Shown here: in pieces, positions 1 to 8,711 of the stretch
Layout of the letters: the number at the start of each line of letters is the position of its first letter
Position numbering within the stretch: position 1 is the stretch's first letter
NCBI RefSeq assembly: GCF_005871085.1
Contig: NZ_VAUP01000004.1
Location: forward strand, 124,001 to 188,000
Direction: 5' to 3'
Length of the DNA stretch: 64,000 nucleotides
Origin: Xanthobacter autotrophicus
GTDB taxonomy: Bacteria; Pseudomonadota; Alphaproteobacteria; Rhizobiales; Xanthobacteraceae
Notes under the pieces: generated by a model
Database searches by the model: none
What the model was told of the DNA's origin: nothing
What the model saw: the letters and a program-made list of their open reading frames with translations, nothing else
Translations under genes and position numbers: made by a program

Positions 1-1
1 C

Positions 2-556
2 TCGGCCGCGGTCTGGGCGCGCATTGCCGCCGCCACCGCGCGGCCGGCCGCCGCCCCGTCGCCCGCCCGCACCACGCGGCCGGCATCCGGCTGGCGCCTG
101 GCGCTGGCCGCCGCGTGGGAGAGCCTGCCGGTGTGGCGCGGCATCGGCATGGGAGCTGCGGCTGCGGCGCTGCTGCTCGCCATCGGCCTCGGCTTCCAGA
201 TGCGCGAGACGGCGCGCGCGCCGGTGCTGGTGGCCGTGCTGCTGTCCGATGACAACCGGCCGGCCGCGGTGGTCAACACCTTCAGGGACGGCCGCGCCGA
301 ACTGGTTCCGCTCGCCGCGCTGCGGGCGCCGGAGGGCAAGGCGCTTCAGGTCTGGACCCTGTGGGACCGCGCGCGCGGTCCGGTCTCGGTGGGCCTGGTG
401 AACGCCTTGCACAGCCTCGACCTGCAACTCAAGGGCCTGCCCACGGCGGTGCCGGAGCAGCTCTTCGAGGTGACGCTGGAACCGGCCGGCGGCTCCCCCA
501 CCGGCCGCCCCACCGGCCCCATCCTGATGAAGGGCACCGCCAGCCGCGCGCTGTGA
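2..556 (+). CDS. Anti-sigma factor, RskA/anti-sigma-K type, 5'-truncated by window edge
   Basis: The frame is open from base 2, so the true start lies outside the window. The first residues include VWARI, typical of the segment before the membrane helix of anti-sigma factors. A membrane segment follows at about nucleotides 143-200 (IGMGAAAAALLLAIGLGF), then a C-terminal domain with QVWTLWD and a late FEVTLEPAGGSPTG motif, which is the RskA C-terminal domain pattern. Family knowledge: these proteins hold an ECF sigma factor at the membrane and release it by proteolysis. The partner sigma factor would be expected just upstream, which cannot be checked here. The visible part is 184 codons. Confidence 0.8.
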   Translation, partial: SAAVWARIAAATARPAAAPSPARTTRPASGWRLALAAAWESLPVWRGIGMGAAAAALLLAIGLGFQMRETARAPVLVAVLLSDDNRPAAVVNTFRDGRAELVPLAALRAPEGKALQVWTLWDRARGPVSVGLVNALHSLDLQLKGLPTAVPEQLFEVTLEPAGGSPTGRPTGPILMKGTASRAL

Positions 557-745
557 GGGGACCGGCGGAGGCCCCGCGGACTGCATGGCGGTGGAGCTCT
601 GTGCCGGGATGGGCGGACGTGGAACGACAGCAGGAGATACAGTCGACGAAAGAGTTTCGGCAAGAAAAACACCGGTGTTCCCGAACATCCGGCAGCGATC
701 GTGACGGACTTGACACCTCCGGCGAATTGAGTTCTTTCCTAAGGC

Positions 746-1171
746 ATGCTTCGCGTTCTGGCACTGGTTCTGGCATCCTTCCGCGGCCTGGCGTTTCGCC
801 GGGTCCTCGCGGTGATGGTCAGCCTCTGCCTGGTGGTCGGCTCGCTTGAGGCTTCGTTTGCAGCGTGCGTCAGCGATGAGACGGCGGGTGCGGTATCGCA
901 CCCATCGGCATCGGCCCTGATGGCTGTGGCCGGCGAGCCGGATGCGGGCGCCCCGGATGCGAGCGTGATCGAGCCCGCGCCGGCCGAGACACAGTCGCCA
1001 GCGAAATCGCAGACCTCCGTGCTTCATGATTGCCACGGCTGCCATGTGGCGGTCATGCCGGCGCATTCGGCCTCCCTGGGCCAGCGCCTTGCCGTCGTGT
1101 CCGCCGACGTAACCGAGCCCTCCGTTCTCGGCCGTACCGTCCCGACGGACCTTCGCCCCCCACGCGCCTGA
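746..1171 (+). CDS. Exported Cys/His-rich protein ahead of czcCBA (CzcI/DUF2946-like)
   Basis: A 141-residue protein with a hydrophobic N-terminal segment (about residues 20-41, ending SFAAC), probably a signal peptide or anchor. An Ala/Pro-rich stretch follows, then a compact HDCHGCH motif near residue 95 that could bind metal. It lies 65 bp upstream of czcC in the same direction, the position often held by small periplasmic CzcI-type or DUF2946 proteins in efflux operons. Assignment to either family is inference from length, signal and the Cys/His cluster. It may buffer or sense periplasmic metal. A TTGACA-like hexamer lies near 713, but no convincing -10 box accompanies it. Confidence 0.6.
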   Translation: MLRVLALVLASFRGLAFRRVLAVMVSLCLVVGSLEASFAACVSDETAGAVSHPSASALMAVAGEPDAGAPDASVIEPAPAETQSPAKSQTSVLHDCHGCHVAVMPAHSASLGQRLAVVSADVTEPSVLGRTVPTDLRPPRA

Positions 1172-1236
1172 TCCGCATTCTGTCCGCGCGCTGACGCTTT
1201 GCGTCGGCGCTGTGCCATCAGACATCGGATCACATC

Positions 1237-2538
1237 ATGTTCCCCCGTGCCCAAGGACGCGCGCTCCGACGCGCGCTCGGACGCGTGCTCGCGCTTGGGG
1301 CAGCGCTCGCGCTGCTTCCGGCGTTGCCGCTGCGCGCCGAGCCCGCGCATCCCTTGACCCTCACCAGCGCCCTGGCGCGTGCGCTTGCCGCCAATCCGCG
1401 CCTCACCGCGGCAGAGCGGGATATCGGCATGGCGAGCGGCCGCGATCGGCAGGCCGCCGCCCTGCCGAACCCGAACCTGTCGCTGGAGGTGGACAACGCT
1501 TTCGGCTCAAACAGTTACCAGGGCCTCGACCTCGCCGAGCAGACGCTCCAGATCAGCCAGCTCGTCGAGCTGGGCGGCAAGCGCGAGGCGCGCATGGCCG
1601 CGGCCGGCGCCGGCACCAGTGTCGCGCGCTGGGAGCGGGAGGCGACGCGCCTCCAGGTGTTGGCTGAGACCACAGCCGCCTTCGCCTCCGTGCTGGGCGC
1701 CCAGCAGCGGATGCACGTGCTGCAGACCCAGGCGGACGCCATCGCGCGGCTCCATCCGCTGCTCCAACAGCGGGTGGAAACCGGCGCCTCGTCTCCAGCC
1801 GAGATCTCCCGCGCCCGCGTCGCCGGGGATTTCGCCCGGGTGGAGCTGGACCGGGCCCGGGCGGCGCTCGGCACCGCCCGGCGCGAGCTGGCGCTGCTGA
1901 TGGGCCAGCCGGACGCAAAGTTCGGGCGCGTCACCGGTAACCTCCTGCGGATCCATGTCCCACCCCCGCTGCCGCGGCTCCTGAAGGAAGCGCAGGGCAA
2001 CCCGCAGCTCACGCGCTTCACGGCCGTGGAAGCGCAGCGCCGTGCGGAAGTGCGCTCGGCACAGGCCAAGGCCGTGCCGGACGTGACCCTTGGCATCGGC
2101 TACCGCCACTACAACGAGACCGCCGACAGCGGCATGCGCCTTACCCTTTCGGTCCCCATTCCGATCTTCGATCGCAATGAGGGGAATATCTCGGAGGCCC
2201 GGGAAGCTCTGCTCAAGGCGGAAGCCGAGCAAGCCATCGCCCGCAGCGCCCTCGTCTCCCAGCTCGGCCGCGCCCATGACCAGCTCACGGCGGCCCATGA
2301 CGAGATCGCTCTGCTGCGTGCCAGCACCATTCCCGGTGCGCGCAGTGCCTTTGAGGGCGTCGCGGAGGGCTATGGGCAGGGTCGCTATACGCTGCTGGAA
2401 CTCCTCGACGCCCAGTCCTCCCTCACCGATGCCGCCCTGCGCGAGCTCGATGCGCTCGTCACCTACCACGTCGCGCTCGCGACCATCGAAGGCCTGACCG
2501 GGCGGCCGGTGCACTTCAGCAAGGGAAAAACCAGATGA
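1237..2538 (+). CDS. czcC: CzcC-type outer membrane factor (TolC family)
   Basis: A 433-residue protein, the usual size for TolC-family outer membrane factors. It has a basic N-terminus and signal peptide ending near PLRAEP, then the duplicated long-helix repeats of the OEP family (ALAANPRLTAAERDIG and ELLDAQSSLTDAALREL). It would form the outer-membrane exit duct of a tripartite metal efflux pump. Its stop overlaps the czcB start in an ATGA, indicating translational coupling. No strong Shine-Dalgarno is visible before the ATG at 1237, and the signal peptide supports this start. The heavy-metal assignment rests mainly on the adjoining CzcA. Confidence 0.9.
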   Translation: MFPRAQGRALRRALGRVLALGAALALLPALPLRAEPAHPLTLTSALARALAANPRLTAAERDIGMASGRDRQAAALPNPNLSLEVDNAFGSNSYQGLDLAEQTLQISQLVELGGKREARMAAAGAGTSVARWEREATRLQVLAETTAAFASVLGAQQRMHVLQTQADAIARLHPLLQQRVETGASSPAEISRARVAGDFARVELDRARAALGTARRELALLMGQPDAKFGRVTGNLLRIHVPPPLPRLLKEAQGNPQLTRFTAVEAQRRAEVRSAQAKAVPDVTLGIGYRHYNETADSGMRLTLSVPIPIFDRNEGNISEAREALLKAEAEQAIARSALVSQLGRAHDQLTAAHDEIALLRASTIPGARSAFEGVAEGYGQGRYTLLELLDAQSSLTDAALRELDALVTYHVALATIEGLTGRPVHFSKGKTR

Positions 2539-3566
2539 GCCGCCCGGCGCGACGCGACCTTGCCATGATCCTCATCGGCCTCGTGGCCGGGGCCGGGGCG
2601 TTTTACGCCCTTTCCGATCGTCCCATGCGCCTCACCTCGGCCAGCCCGGCCGCCGAAAGCGGGCACGGGGAACAGGGGCATGAGGACAAGGGACACCCGG
2701 AAAAGGGACACGCGGAAAAGGGGCACGGCGAGGAGGGTGGCCACGGCGCAGGCGGCGTGGAGCTCGACGACACCAAGCTTGCCGCCGCCGGCATCGGCCT
2801 TGAGACCGCAGGGCCGGAAAAGCTGCGGCAGAAGCTGCGCCTGAACGGCCTCGTCCAGACCAACCAGGAAGCGGTGGTGCAGGTGACGCCGCGCTTTCCG
2901 GGCATCGTGCGCGAGATCCGCAAGCGCATCGGCGACACGGTGCAGAAGGGCGAGGTGCTGGCCGTCATCGAGAGCAACCAGTCCCTCACCACCTACGATC
3001 TGAAGGCCCCCATGGCAGGCACCGTGGTGGACCGGCAAGTGGCGCTCGGGGAATACGCCTCGGAACAGAAACCGGCCTTCGTGGTGGCGGACCTCTCCAC
3101 GCTGTGGGTGGACCTGTCGGTCTATCGCCACGACTTCTCCAGGGTGCGGGTGGGCGACAAGGTGGCTGTGGATCCGGAGGATGGTGGCCCGCCCATTCTG
3201 GGCGCGGTGGCCTATGTCTCGCCCATTGGCGCCGCCGATACCCAGACGGCGCTGGCCCGCGTGGTCATTCCCAATGACGGCTTCCGGTTGCGGCCGGGCC
3301 TGTTCACGGTGGGCACCATCGCGCTCTCGGAAAAGCCGGTGGACCTCGCCGTGCGGCTCGGTGCCCTCCAGTCCGTCGAGGGACGAACCGTCGTCTTCGT
3401 GCGAAACGGCGACGCCTTCGAGCCCCGCGACGTGGAGCTGGGCGAACGCGACGGCGAATGGGCGGAGGTGAGCTTCGGCCTCGTGCCCGGGGATGTTTAT
3501 GCCGCGAAGAACAGCTTCGTGGTGAAGGCCGAACTCGCCAAGGGGAGTGCCAGCCATGAGCATTGA
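2535..3566 (+). CDS. czcB: CzcB-type periplasmic adaptor (membrane fusion protein) with His-rich pentapeptide repeats
   Basis: A 343-residue adaptor that would bridge CzcA and CzcC. An N-terminal membrane segment (residues about 10-26) is followed by five GH-x-E-K-like pentapeptides (residues 43-67), a probable metal-binding region. The lipoyl/barrel-sandwich hybrid halves follow (TPRFPGIVREI and KAPMAGTVVDRQVALGEY), then the beta-barrel and membrane-proximal domains. The start overlaps the czcC stop by 4 bp, and the 3' end overlaps the next gene. Family knowledge: HlyD/RND adaptors of this type capture Zn, Co or Cd in the periplasm. The tandem repeat may vary in length between strains. Confidence 0.9.
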   Translation: MSRPARRDLAMILIGLVAGAGAFYALSDRPMRLTSASPAAESGHGEQGHEDKGHPEKGHAEKGHGEEGGHGAGGVELDDTKLAAAGIGLETAGPEKLRQKLRLNGLVQTNQEAVVQVTPRFPGIVREIRKRIGDTVQKGEVLAVIESNQSLTTYDLKAPMAGTVVDRQVALGEYASEQKPAFVVADLSTLWVDLSVYRHDFSRVRVGDKVAVDPEDGGPPILGAVAYVSPIGAADTQTALARVVIPNDGFRLRPGLFTVGTIALSEKPVDLAVRLGALQSVEGRTVVFVRNGDAFEPRDVELGERDGEWAEVSFGLVPGDVYAAKNSFVVKAELAKGSASHEH

Positions 3567-3963
3567 GGCGTCCTCCGGCGTGGTCGACGACGGCCTGCGG
3601 CTCGTCACCGCCATCATCCATCCGCACCTGGAGGGGCGCGTGGTGGGCGCCCTGCACGAACTGCCCGAATTCCCCGGCTTCACCCTCACCGAGGCGCGCG
3701 GCCAGGGGCGTGGGCGCGGGGCCGGCGGCACCTATGTGGCGAGCGAATACGACCTCACCTATCAGCGCCATCTCCAGATGCAGATCGTCTGCGACGCGGC
3801 CGCCGTGGAAACGGTGATCGCAACCCTCACCCGGGCCGGGTGGACCGGGCGCCGGGGTGACGGCGTGGTCTTCGTCACGCCGGTGGAGCGCTTCTCCCGC
3901 ATCCGCGAGGCGGGCGAAACCCAGGCTCAGGCGCAAGCCCGCGATCAGGAGGAGGCGCGATGA
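3556..3963 (+). CDS. PII-like signalling protein of the metal-efflux-associated group (PII-NG-like)
   Basis: A 135-residue protein with the PII/CutA-like ferredoxin fold pattern: a first strand (RLVTAIIHPHLEGRVVGAL), a central loop rich in Gly/Arg (GQGRGRGAGG) where a T-loop would be, and a second half (HLQMQIVCDAAAVETVI) ending at GDGVVFVTPVERFSRIR. A GTG at 3547 is possible, but ATG at 3556 has AAGGGGAG at a good distance and is preferred. It overlaps czcB and shares an ATGA with czcA, so it is an operon member. Family knowledge: a PII subgroup is encoded within heavy-metal RND operons. Its ligand and partner are not known from this sequence. Confidence 0.75.
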   Translation: MSIEASSGVVDDGLRLVTAIIHPHLEGRVVGALHELPEFPGFTLTEARGQGRGRGAGGTYVASEYDLTYQRHLQMQIVCDAAAVETVIATLTRAGWTGRRGDGVVFVTPVERFSRIREAGETQAQAQARDQEEAR

Positions 3964-6900
3964 TCGACGCCATCCTCGCCTTTTCCATCCGCCAGCGCTG
4001 GCTGGTGGTGATCGCCTGCCTCATCGTCGGCGCGTTCGGCGCGTGGAATTTCACGCGCCTGCCCATCGATGCGGTGCCGGACATCACCAACGTGCAGGTG
4101 CAGATCAACTCCCAGGCGCCGGGCTTCTCGCCGCTGGAGGTGGAGCAGCGCATCACCTTCCCCATCGAGACCGCCATGGGCGGCCTGCCGGGCCTGCAAT
4201 ATACCCGCTCGCTCTCGCGCTACGGCCTCTCCCAGGTCACCGTGGTGTTCCGCGACGGGACCGACATCTATTTCGCCCGCCAGCTCGTGAACGAGCGCAT
4301 CCAGCAGGCCAAGGACCAGTTGCCCCAGGGCGTCGAGACCGCGCCCGGCCCCATCTCCACGGGCCTCGGCGAAATCTACATGTACACGGTGGAGGCGAAG
4401 CCCGGCGCGACCAAGCCCGACGGCACCTCCTTCACCCCAGCCGAGCTGCGGACCATCCAGGACTGGATCATCAAGCCGCAGCTGCGCACGGTTCCGGGCG
4501 TGGTGGAGGTGAACACCATCGGCGGCTTCGAGCGGCAGCTTCACGTGCTGCCGGACCCCGCCCGCCTGATGGCCTATGCCATCACGTTCCGCGACGTGAT
4601 GGCGGCGCTCGCCGCCAACAACGCGAATGTGGGCGCGGGCTATATCGAGCGCAACGGCGAGCAGTATCTGGTGCGCACGCCCGGCCAGGTGGCGGACGCG
4701 GCTCAGATCAGCGATATCGTCATCAGCACCAAGGGGGGCACCCCCCTCCGCATCGGCGACGTGGCCGACGTGCGGGAGGGCCGCGACCTGCGCACCGGCG
4801 CCGCGACGCTGAACGGTGAGGAGGTGGTGCTCGGCACCACCATGCTGCTGATCGGCGAGAACAGCCGCACGGTGGCCCAGCGCGTCGCCACGCGATTGCA
4901 GGAGATCTCCCGCTCGCTGCCCGAGGGGGTCATCGCCCGGGCCGTCTACGACCGCTCCCACCTCGTGGAGGCCACCATCGCCACGGTGGAGAAGAACCTC
5001 TTAGAGGGCGCGCTCTTCGTGGTGGTGGTGCTGTTCGTGCTGCTCGGCAATTTCCGTGCGGCGCTGGTGACCGCCTGCGTCATCCCGCTCGCCATGATGC
5101 TCACCATCACCGGCATGGTGGAGAACAAGGTGAGCGCCAACCTCATGAGCCTTGGCGCCATCGACTTCGGCATCATCATCGACGGCGCGGTGATCATCGT
5201 CGAGAACTGCCTGCGCCTGCTCGCCGTCGAGCAGCACCGCCGCGGCCGCCTGCTGACGCGGGCCGAGCGCTTCGAGACCATCCTCGCCGGCGCTAAGGAA
5301 GTGATCCGACCGAGCCTGTTCGGCACCATGATCATCGCGGTGGTCTATTTGCCGGTCCTCACCCTCACCGGGGTCGAGGGCAAGATGTTCACCCCCATGG
5401 CCGTCACGGTGCTGATGGCCCTTGGCGCGGCGGCCCTGTTCTCCATGACGTTCGTGCCGGCGGCGGTGGCGCTCCTCGTCACCGGCAAGGTGTCGGAGCA
5501 CGAGAACTTCATCATGCGGGCGGCCCGGCGCATCTACACGCCGCTGCTCGACGCCGCCATCAACTACCGCGCCCTCGTGGCGGTGGGGGCGGGGGCGCTC
5601 GTCATCGCCTCCGGGCTCGCGGCCGCGCGCATGGGCGGAGAGTTCATCCCGAGCCTCGACGAGGGCGACGCCGCCATCCAGGCCCTGCGGGTGCCGGGCA
5701 CCAGCCTCACCCAGTCGCTGGAGATGCAGCAGGCGCTGGAGAAGAGTCTGCTCAATGTGCCGGAGGTGAGAGAGGTGTTCGCCCGCACCGGCACGGCGGA
5801 GGTGGCGACCGACCCCATGCCGCCCTCCATCTCCGACGGCTACGTGATGCTGAAGCCGCGTGCAGAGTGGCCGGACCCGAAGAAGTCGAAGTCGGAGGTG
5901 ATGGAGAACATCGAGAAGGCGGCCGAGCAGGTGGCGGGCAGCAATTACGAGCTGTCCCAGCCGATCCAGCTGCGCTTCAACGAGCTGATCTCCGGCATCC
6001 GCTCCGACGTGGGCGTGAAGATCTTCGGCGATGACCTCGACGTGCTGCTTCGGGTGGCCGGGCAGGTCGAGGGCGTCATCCGGACCATTCCGGGCGCGGC
6101 AGACGTAAAGACCGAGCAGGTCTCGGGCCTGCCGGTGCTGACCGTCACCCTGAACCGTCCGGTGATGGCGCGCTACGGCGTGAGCGTCGCGGAGGTGCAG
6201 GAGCTCATCGAGATTGCGGTGGGTGGGCGCAGCGCCGGCGTCCTGTTCGAGGGCGACCGTCGCTTCGACATCATCGTCCGCCTGCCGGAGGACCTGCGGA
6301 CCGACATCGAGGCCTTGCGCGCGCTCCCCATCCCGCTGCCGCCCGCGACAGGGGCCGACAAGCCGCTGCGGGCGGCCTGGACACCAACCGCGACGGCGCA
6401 GATCCGGTATGTGCCACTTTCCGCCATTGCCACGCTCACCATCGCCCCCGGCCCCAACCAGATCAGTCGGGAAGACGGCAAGCGCCGCATCGTGGTGAGC
6501 GCCAACGTGCGTGAACGCGACCTCGGTTCCTTCGTGTCGCAGGCCCAGCGGCAGGTGGCCGAAACCGTGAAGCTGCCTGAGGGCTACTGGATCGGCTGGG
6601 GGGGCCAGTTTGAACAGCTGGTTTCCGCGACCCAGCGGCTCGCCATCGTGGTGCCCGTCGCGCTGCTGCTCATCTTCCTGCTGCTGTTCATGAGCTTCGG
6701 ATCGGTGGCGGATGCGCTGCTTGTGTTCTCCGGTGTGCCGCTGGCGCTCACCGGGGGCATCGCGGCGCTCATCCTGCGGGACCTGCCGCTGTCCATCAGC
6801 GCCGGCATCGGCTTCATCGCGCTGTCGGGCGTGGCGGTGCTGAACGGCCTCGTCATCATCGCCTTCATCCAGCGCCTGCGGGAGGACGGGCAGGAGATCG

Positions 6901-7172
6901 CCGCCGCCGTGCGCGAAGGCGCTCTGACCCGCCTAAGGCCGGTCCTGATGACAGCGCTGGTCGCCTCGCTCGGCTTCGTACCCATGGCCGTCGCCACCGG
7001 GCCCGGGGCGGAGGTGCAGAGGCCGCTCGCCACCGTGGTCATCGGCGGCATCATCTCCTCCACCATCCTCACGCTGCTCGTGCTGCCTGCGCTCTACGTG
7101 CTGTTTCGGCGCGAGACCAGGCGTGTGCGCCCCGAGGCCTTCGCCACATCGGCGGAAGCCGCACCCCACTGA
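3960..7172 (+). CDS. czcA: CzcA-type heavy-metal RND efflux pump (HME family)
   Basis: A 1070-residue inner-membrane RND transporter of full family length. It has TM1 near residues 12-30, two large periplasmic porter domains and two blocks of TM helices (about 340-545 and 870-1050). The TM4 motif DFGIIIDGAVIIVEN has Asp402, Asp408 and Glu415, the residues known to be needed for proton-coupled Zn/Co/Cd transport in CzcA. This signature places it in the Zn/Co/Cd (HME1) class rather than the Cu/Ag class. It starts in an ATGA overlap with the PII-like gene. It would pump divalent metal from periplasm (and perhaps cytoplasm) through CzcC. Confidence 0.95.
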   Translation: MIDAILAFSIRQRWLVVIACLIVGAFGAWNFTRLPIDAVPDITNVQVQINSQAPGFSPLEVEQRITFPIETAMGGLPGLQYTRSLSRYGLSQVTVVFRDGTDIYFARQLVNERIQQAKDQLPQGVETAPGPISTGLGEIYMYTVEAKPGATKPDGTSFTPAELRTIQDWIIKPQLRTVPGVVEVNTIGGFERQLHVLPDPARLMAYAITFRDVMAALAANNANVGAGYIERNGEQYLVRTPGQVADAAQISDIVISTKGGTPLRIGDVADVREGRDLRTGAATLNGEEVVLGTTMLLIGENSRTVAQRVATRLQEISRSLPEGVIARAVYDRSHLVEATIATVEKNLLEGALFVVVVLFVLLGNFRAALVTACVIPLAMMLTITGMVENKVSANLMSLGAIDFGIIIDGAVIIVENCLRLLAVEQHRRGRLLTRAERFETILAGAKEVIRPSLFGTMIIAVVYLPVLTLTGVEGKMFTPMAVTVLMALGAAALFSMTFVPAAVALLVTGKVSEHENFIMRAARRIYTPLLDAAINYRALVAVGAGALVIASGLAAARMGGEFIPSLDEGDAAIQALRVPGTSLTQSLEMQQALEKSLLNVPEVREVFARTGTAEVATDPMPPSISDGYVMLKPRAEWPDPKKSKSEVMENIEKAAEQVAGSNYELSQPIQLRFNELISGIRSDVGVKIFGDDLDVLLRVAGQVEGVIRTIPGAADVKTEQVSGLPVLTVTLNRPVMARYGVSVAEVQELIEIAVGGRSAGVLFEGDRRFDIIVRLPEDLRTDIEALRALPIPLPPATGADKPLRAAWTPTATAQIRYVPLSAIATLTIAPGPNQISREDGKRRIVVSANVRERDLGSFVSQAQRQVAETVKLPEGYWIGWGGQFEQLVSATQRLAIVVPVALLLIFLLLFMSFGSVADALLVFSGVPLALTGGIAALILRDLPLSISAGIGFIALSGVAVLNGLVIIAFIQRLREDGQEIAAAVREGALTRLRPVLMTALVASLGFVPMAVATGPGAEVQRPLATVVIGGIISSTILTLLVLPALYVLFRRETRRVRPEAFATSAEAAPH

Positions 7173-7193
7173 CCCCGAAGACGGAGACCCCAT

Positions 7194-7571
7194 ATGCTCA
7201 AGTGCCTGCTCGTCTCCTGCAGCCTGTTCGCCGCCGCCCCGGCTCTGGCCCAGCACGCCCATGGCGCCCAGAAGGGCCCGAACGGCGGCCCCATGGAGGA
7301 TATCGCCGGTGTTCATGCCGAACTGGTGGTCGCGGGCGAGAGCCTGACTTTCCACGTGCTCGACGAGGCGGGAAAACCGGTCGACACCACCGGCTTCACC
7401 GGTTCCGCCATGCTGGTTTCCGGTCCCGACCGCAAGACCATCCAGCTCGCCGCTGGGGGGCCGGCGCTGGTTGGCAAAGCCCCGGCGCCGGTCGCCAAGG
7501 GAAGCGCCATCACCCTGCTCATCAGGACCGCTGCCGGCAAGTCCGGGCAGGCGAAGTTCACGGCGCCGTAA
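7194..7571 (+). CDS. Small exported protein of the czc operon, unknown function
   Basis: A 125-residue protein with a clear signal peptide (residues 1-20, cleavage after ALAQ), then a His-containing start (HAHGAQKGPNGG) and a short beta-rich domain (ELVVAGESLTFHVLD). It follows czcA by 21 bp with an apparent ribosome site (GGAGA) before the ATG, so it is probably co-transcribed. Similar small periplasmic proteins accompany CzcA/CusA pumps in other alphaproteobacteria; a role in metal handling is inferred only from position and the His residues. Confidence 0.75.
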   Translation: MLKCLLVSCSLFAAAPALAQHAHGAQKGPNGGPMEDIAGVHAELVVAGESLTFHVLDEAGKPVDTTGFTGSAMLVSGPDRKTIQLAAGGPALVGKAPAPVAKGSAITLLIRTAAGKSGQAKFTAP

Positions 7572-7582
7572 AGGGGAACAAT

Positions 7583-7828
7583 GTGAAATCGACAGTTCTG
7601 AACGCGCTTGTCCGCGGCGCCCTGTGCGCGCTGGCTCTTGGTGTCGCATCGCCGGCCCTGGCGCTTGATCCGCAACCGAAAACCTATCGAGAGAAGCAGC
7701 GGCACGACTTCCGCGACGCGCAACTGGGGCTCGGCCACCCCCCGCCCCACGGCCGGAGCACGCCGGTCAACGCGGAGCGGACGCGCAACGACACGCCCGC
7801 CCCGCGCCCTCCAGATGCACCACGATGA
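7583..7828 (+). CDS. Very small exported protein, GTG start, unknown
   Basis: An 81-residue reading frame beginning with GTG at 7583, preceded by AAGGGGAAC at good spacing; the nearby ATG at 7581 is followed at once by a stop. It has a signal peptide (residues 1 to about 28, ending ASPALALD) and a short polar, Pro/His-rich mature part. It starts 11 bp after the previous gene and is likely the last member of the czc operon. No family is recognised. The signal peptide and ribosome site make it more likely real than chance. Confidence 0.6.
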   Translation: MKSTVLNALVRGALCALALGVASPALALDPQPKTYREKQRHDFRDAQLGLGHPPPHGRSTPVNAERTRNDTPAPRPPDAPR

Positions 7829-8091
7829 GTCCGCGATCGATCCCGGTGGCCTCGCGGAGGAAGCGGGGGTGTGAAGCCTCCTCGCGGAGCCCTGCCGTGC
7901 CGTCTGCGGGTCATGGGGGCGGCCTGTCCCCTGCGTCCCGGCTTCCGGCGCCGGGCGTCAGCGGCACACCGGGGCGGGCGGACCTGATGGCCTCCGACGC
8001 CAGTTGGCGCCGCCGCGCCATTGAAATCGGATGCGGCGATACTTCATCTCTTTTCGCCACATCCTGAATTCAAAGCGGGTGAGACCGACAT

Positions 8092-8571
8092 ATGAAGATT
8101 TTAATTGTCTCCGCAGCGTGTATATTCATTGCCATGAATGCCGCTTACATGGGGGTCGTGTCAGCCGCAGGAGGCTCGCCGGCCCCGCCAACGCCCGCCG
8201 ATCTGCGGGCGCAGGCCACCAGTCACCTGAAATTCCTGTATGGGATGTATTTTGCCATCCGAGGCTGCACGGAAGCGTTTCAGGAGCAGTCCGAGCCCGC
8301 TTTCAAGCCAACCGTCAGTCTCTCGGAGGCCCAGCAGGTTCTGCGTGCCGCGGACGCGTCCGCCCGCTCGGTCGGGGTCGATGTGGATCAGGCCTGGCTT
8401 GAAATGAGTTCCATCGGCCAGGCTGCCGGAGAGGCCTTGAAGCAGAAAACGCCGGACAATTTCCGTAAATGCCAGCAAAGCGGCATGTTTTTCAGAACGA
8501 CCACATCCAGGCTTCAGATGGCAATTGCCCAACTCCAAGGAAAAATCCCGTTAATCCAGAAGGATTTTTGA
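8092..8571 (+). CDS. Secreted protein of unknown function
   Basis: A 159-residue protein with a hydrophobic N-terminus (about residues 3-25, ending VVSAAG) that looks like a signal peptide. The mature part is helical with two cysteines (RGCTEAF and FRKCQQ) that could form a disulfide. GGTGAGA precedes the ATG. It stands alone between the czc operon and the P-type ATPase, in the same direction but with gaps of 263 and 140 bp, so it probably has its own promoter. Not recognised; a periplasmic role is inferred from the signal peptide only. Confidence 0.7.
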   Translation: MKILIVSAACIFIAMNAAYMGVVSAAGGSPAPPTPADLRAQATSHLKFLYGMYFAIRGCTEAFQEQSEPAFKPTVSLSEAQQVLRAADASARSVGVDVDQAWLEMSSIGQAAGEALKQKTPDNFRKCQQSGMFFRTTTSRLQMAIAQLQGKIPLIQKDF

Positions 8572-8711
8572 GCGCCCCCCACGCAAAAAAGTACCAGGGA
8601 CGCAAGGCGCACGATCCCACGCGGGCCGCGAGAGTGGCACCGTCCGAAGGGATCGCAACTGCCAGGTGGACGTGACCCAGAAGCACGTCTCATCTTGAGG
8701 GACCATAGACG

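Noticed and set aside
713-746. MerR-type promoter with long spacer before the czc operon
   Set aside because: A TTGACA-like hexamer is present but neither a dyad nor a suitable -10 box could be matched.
7825-8067. 80-residue frame after the czc operon
   Set aside because: Basic low-complexity translation without ribosome site or signal peptide.
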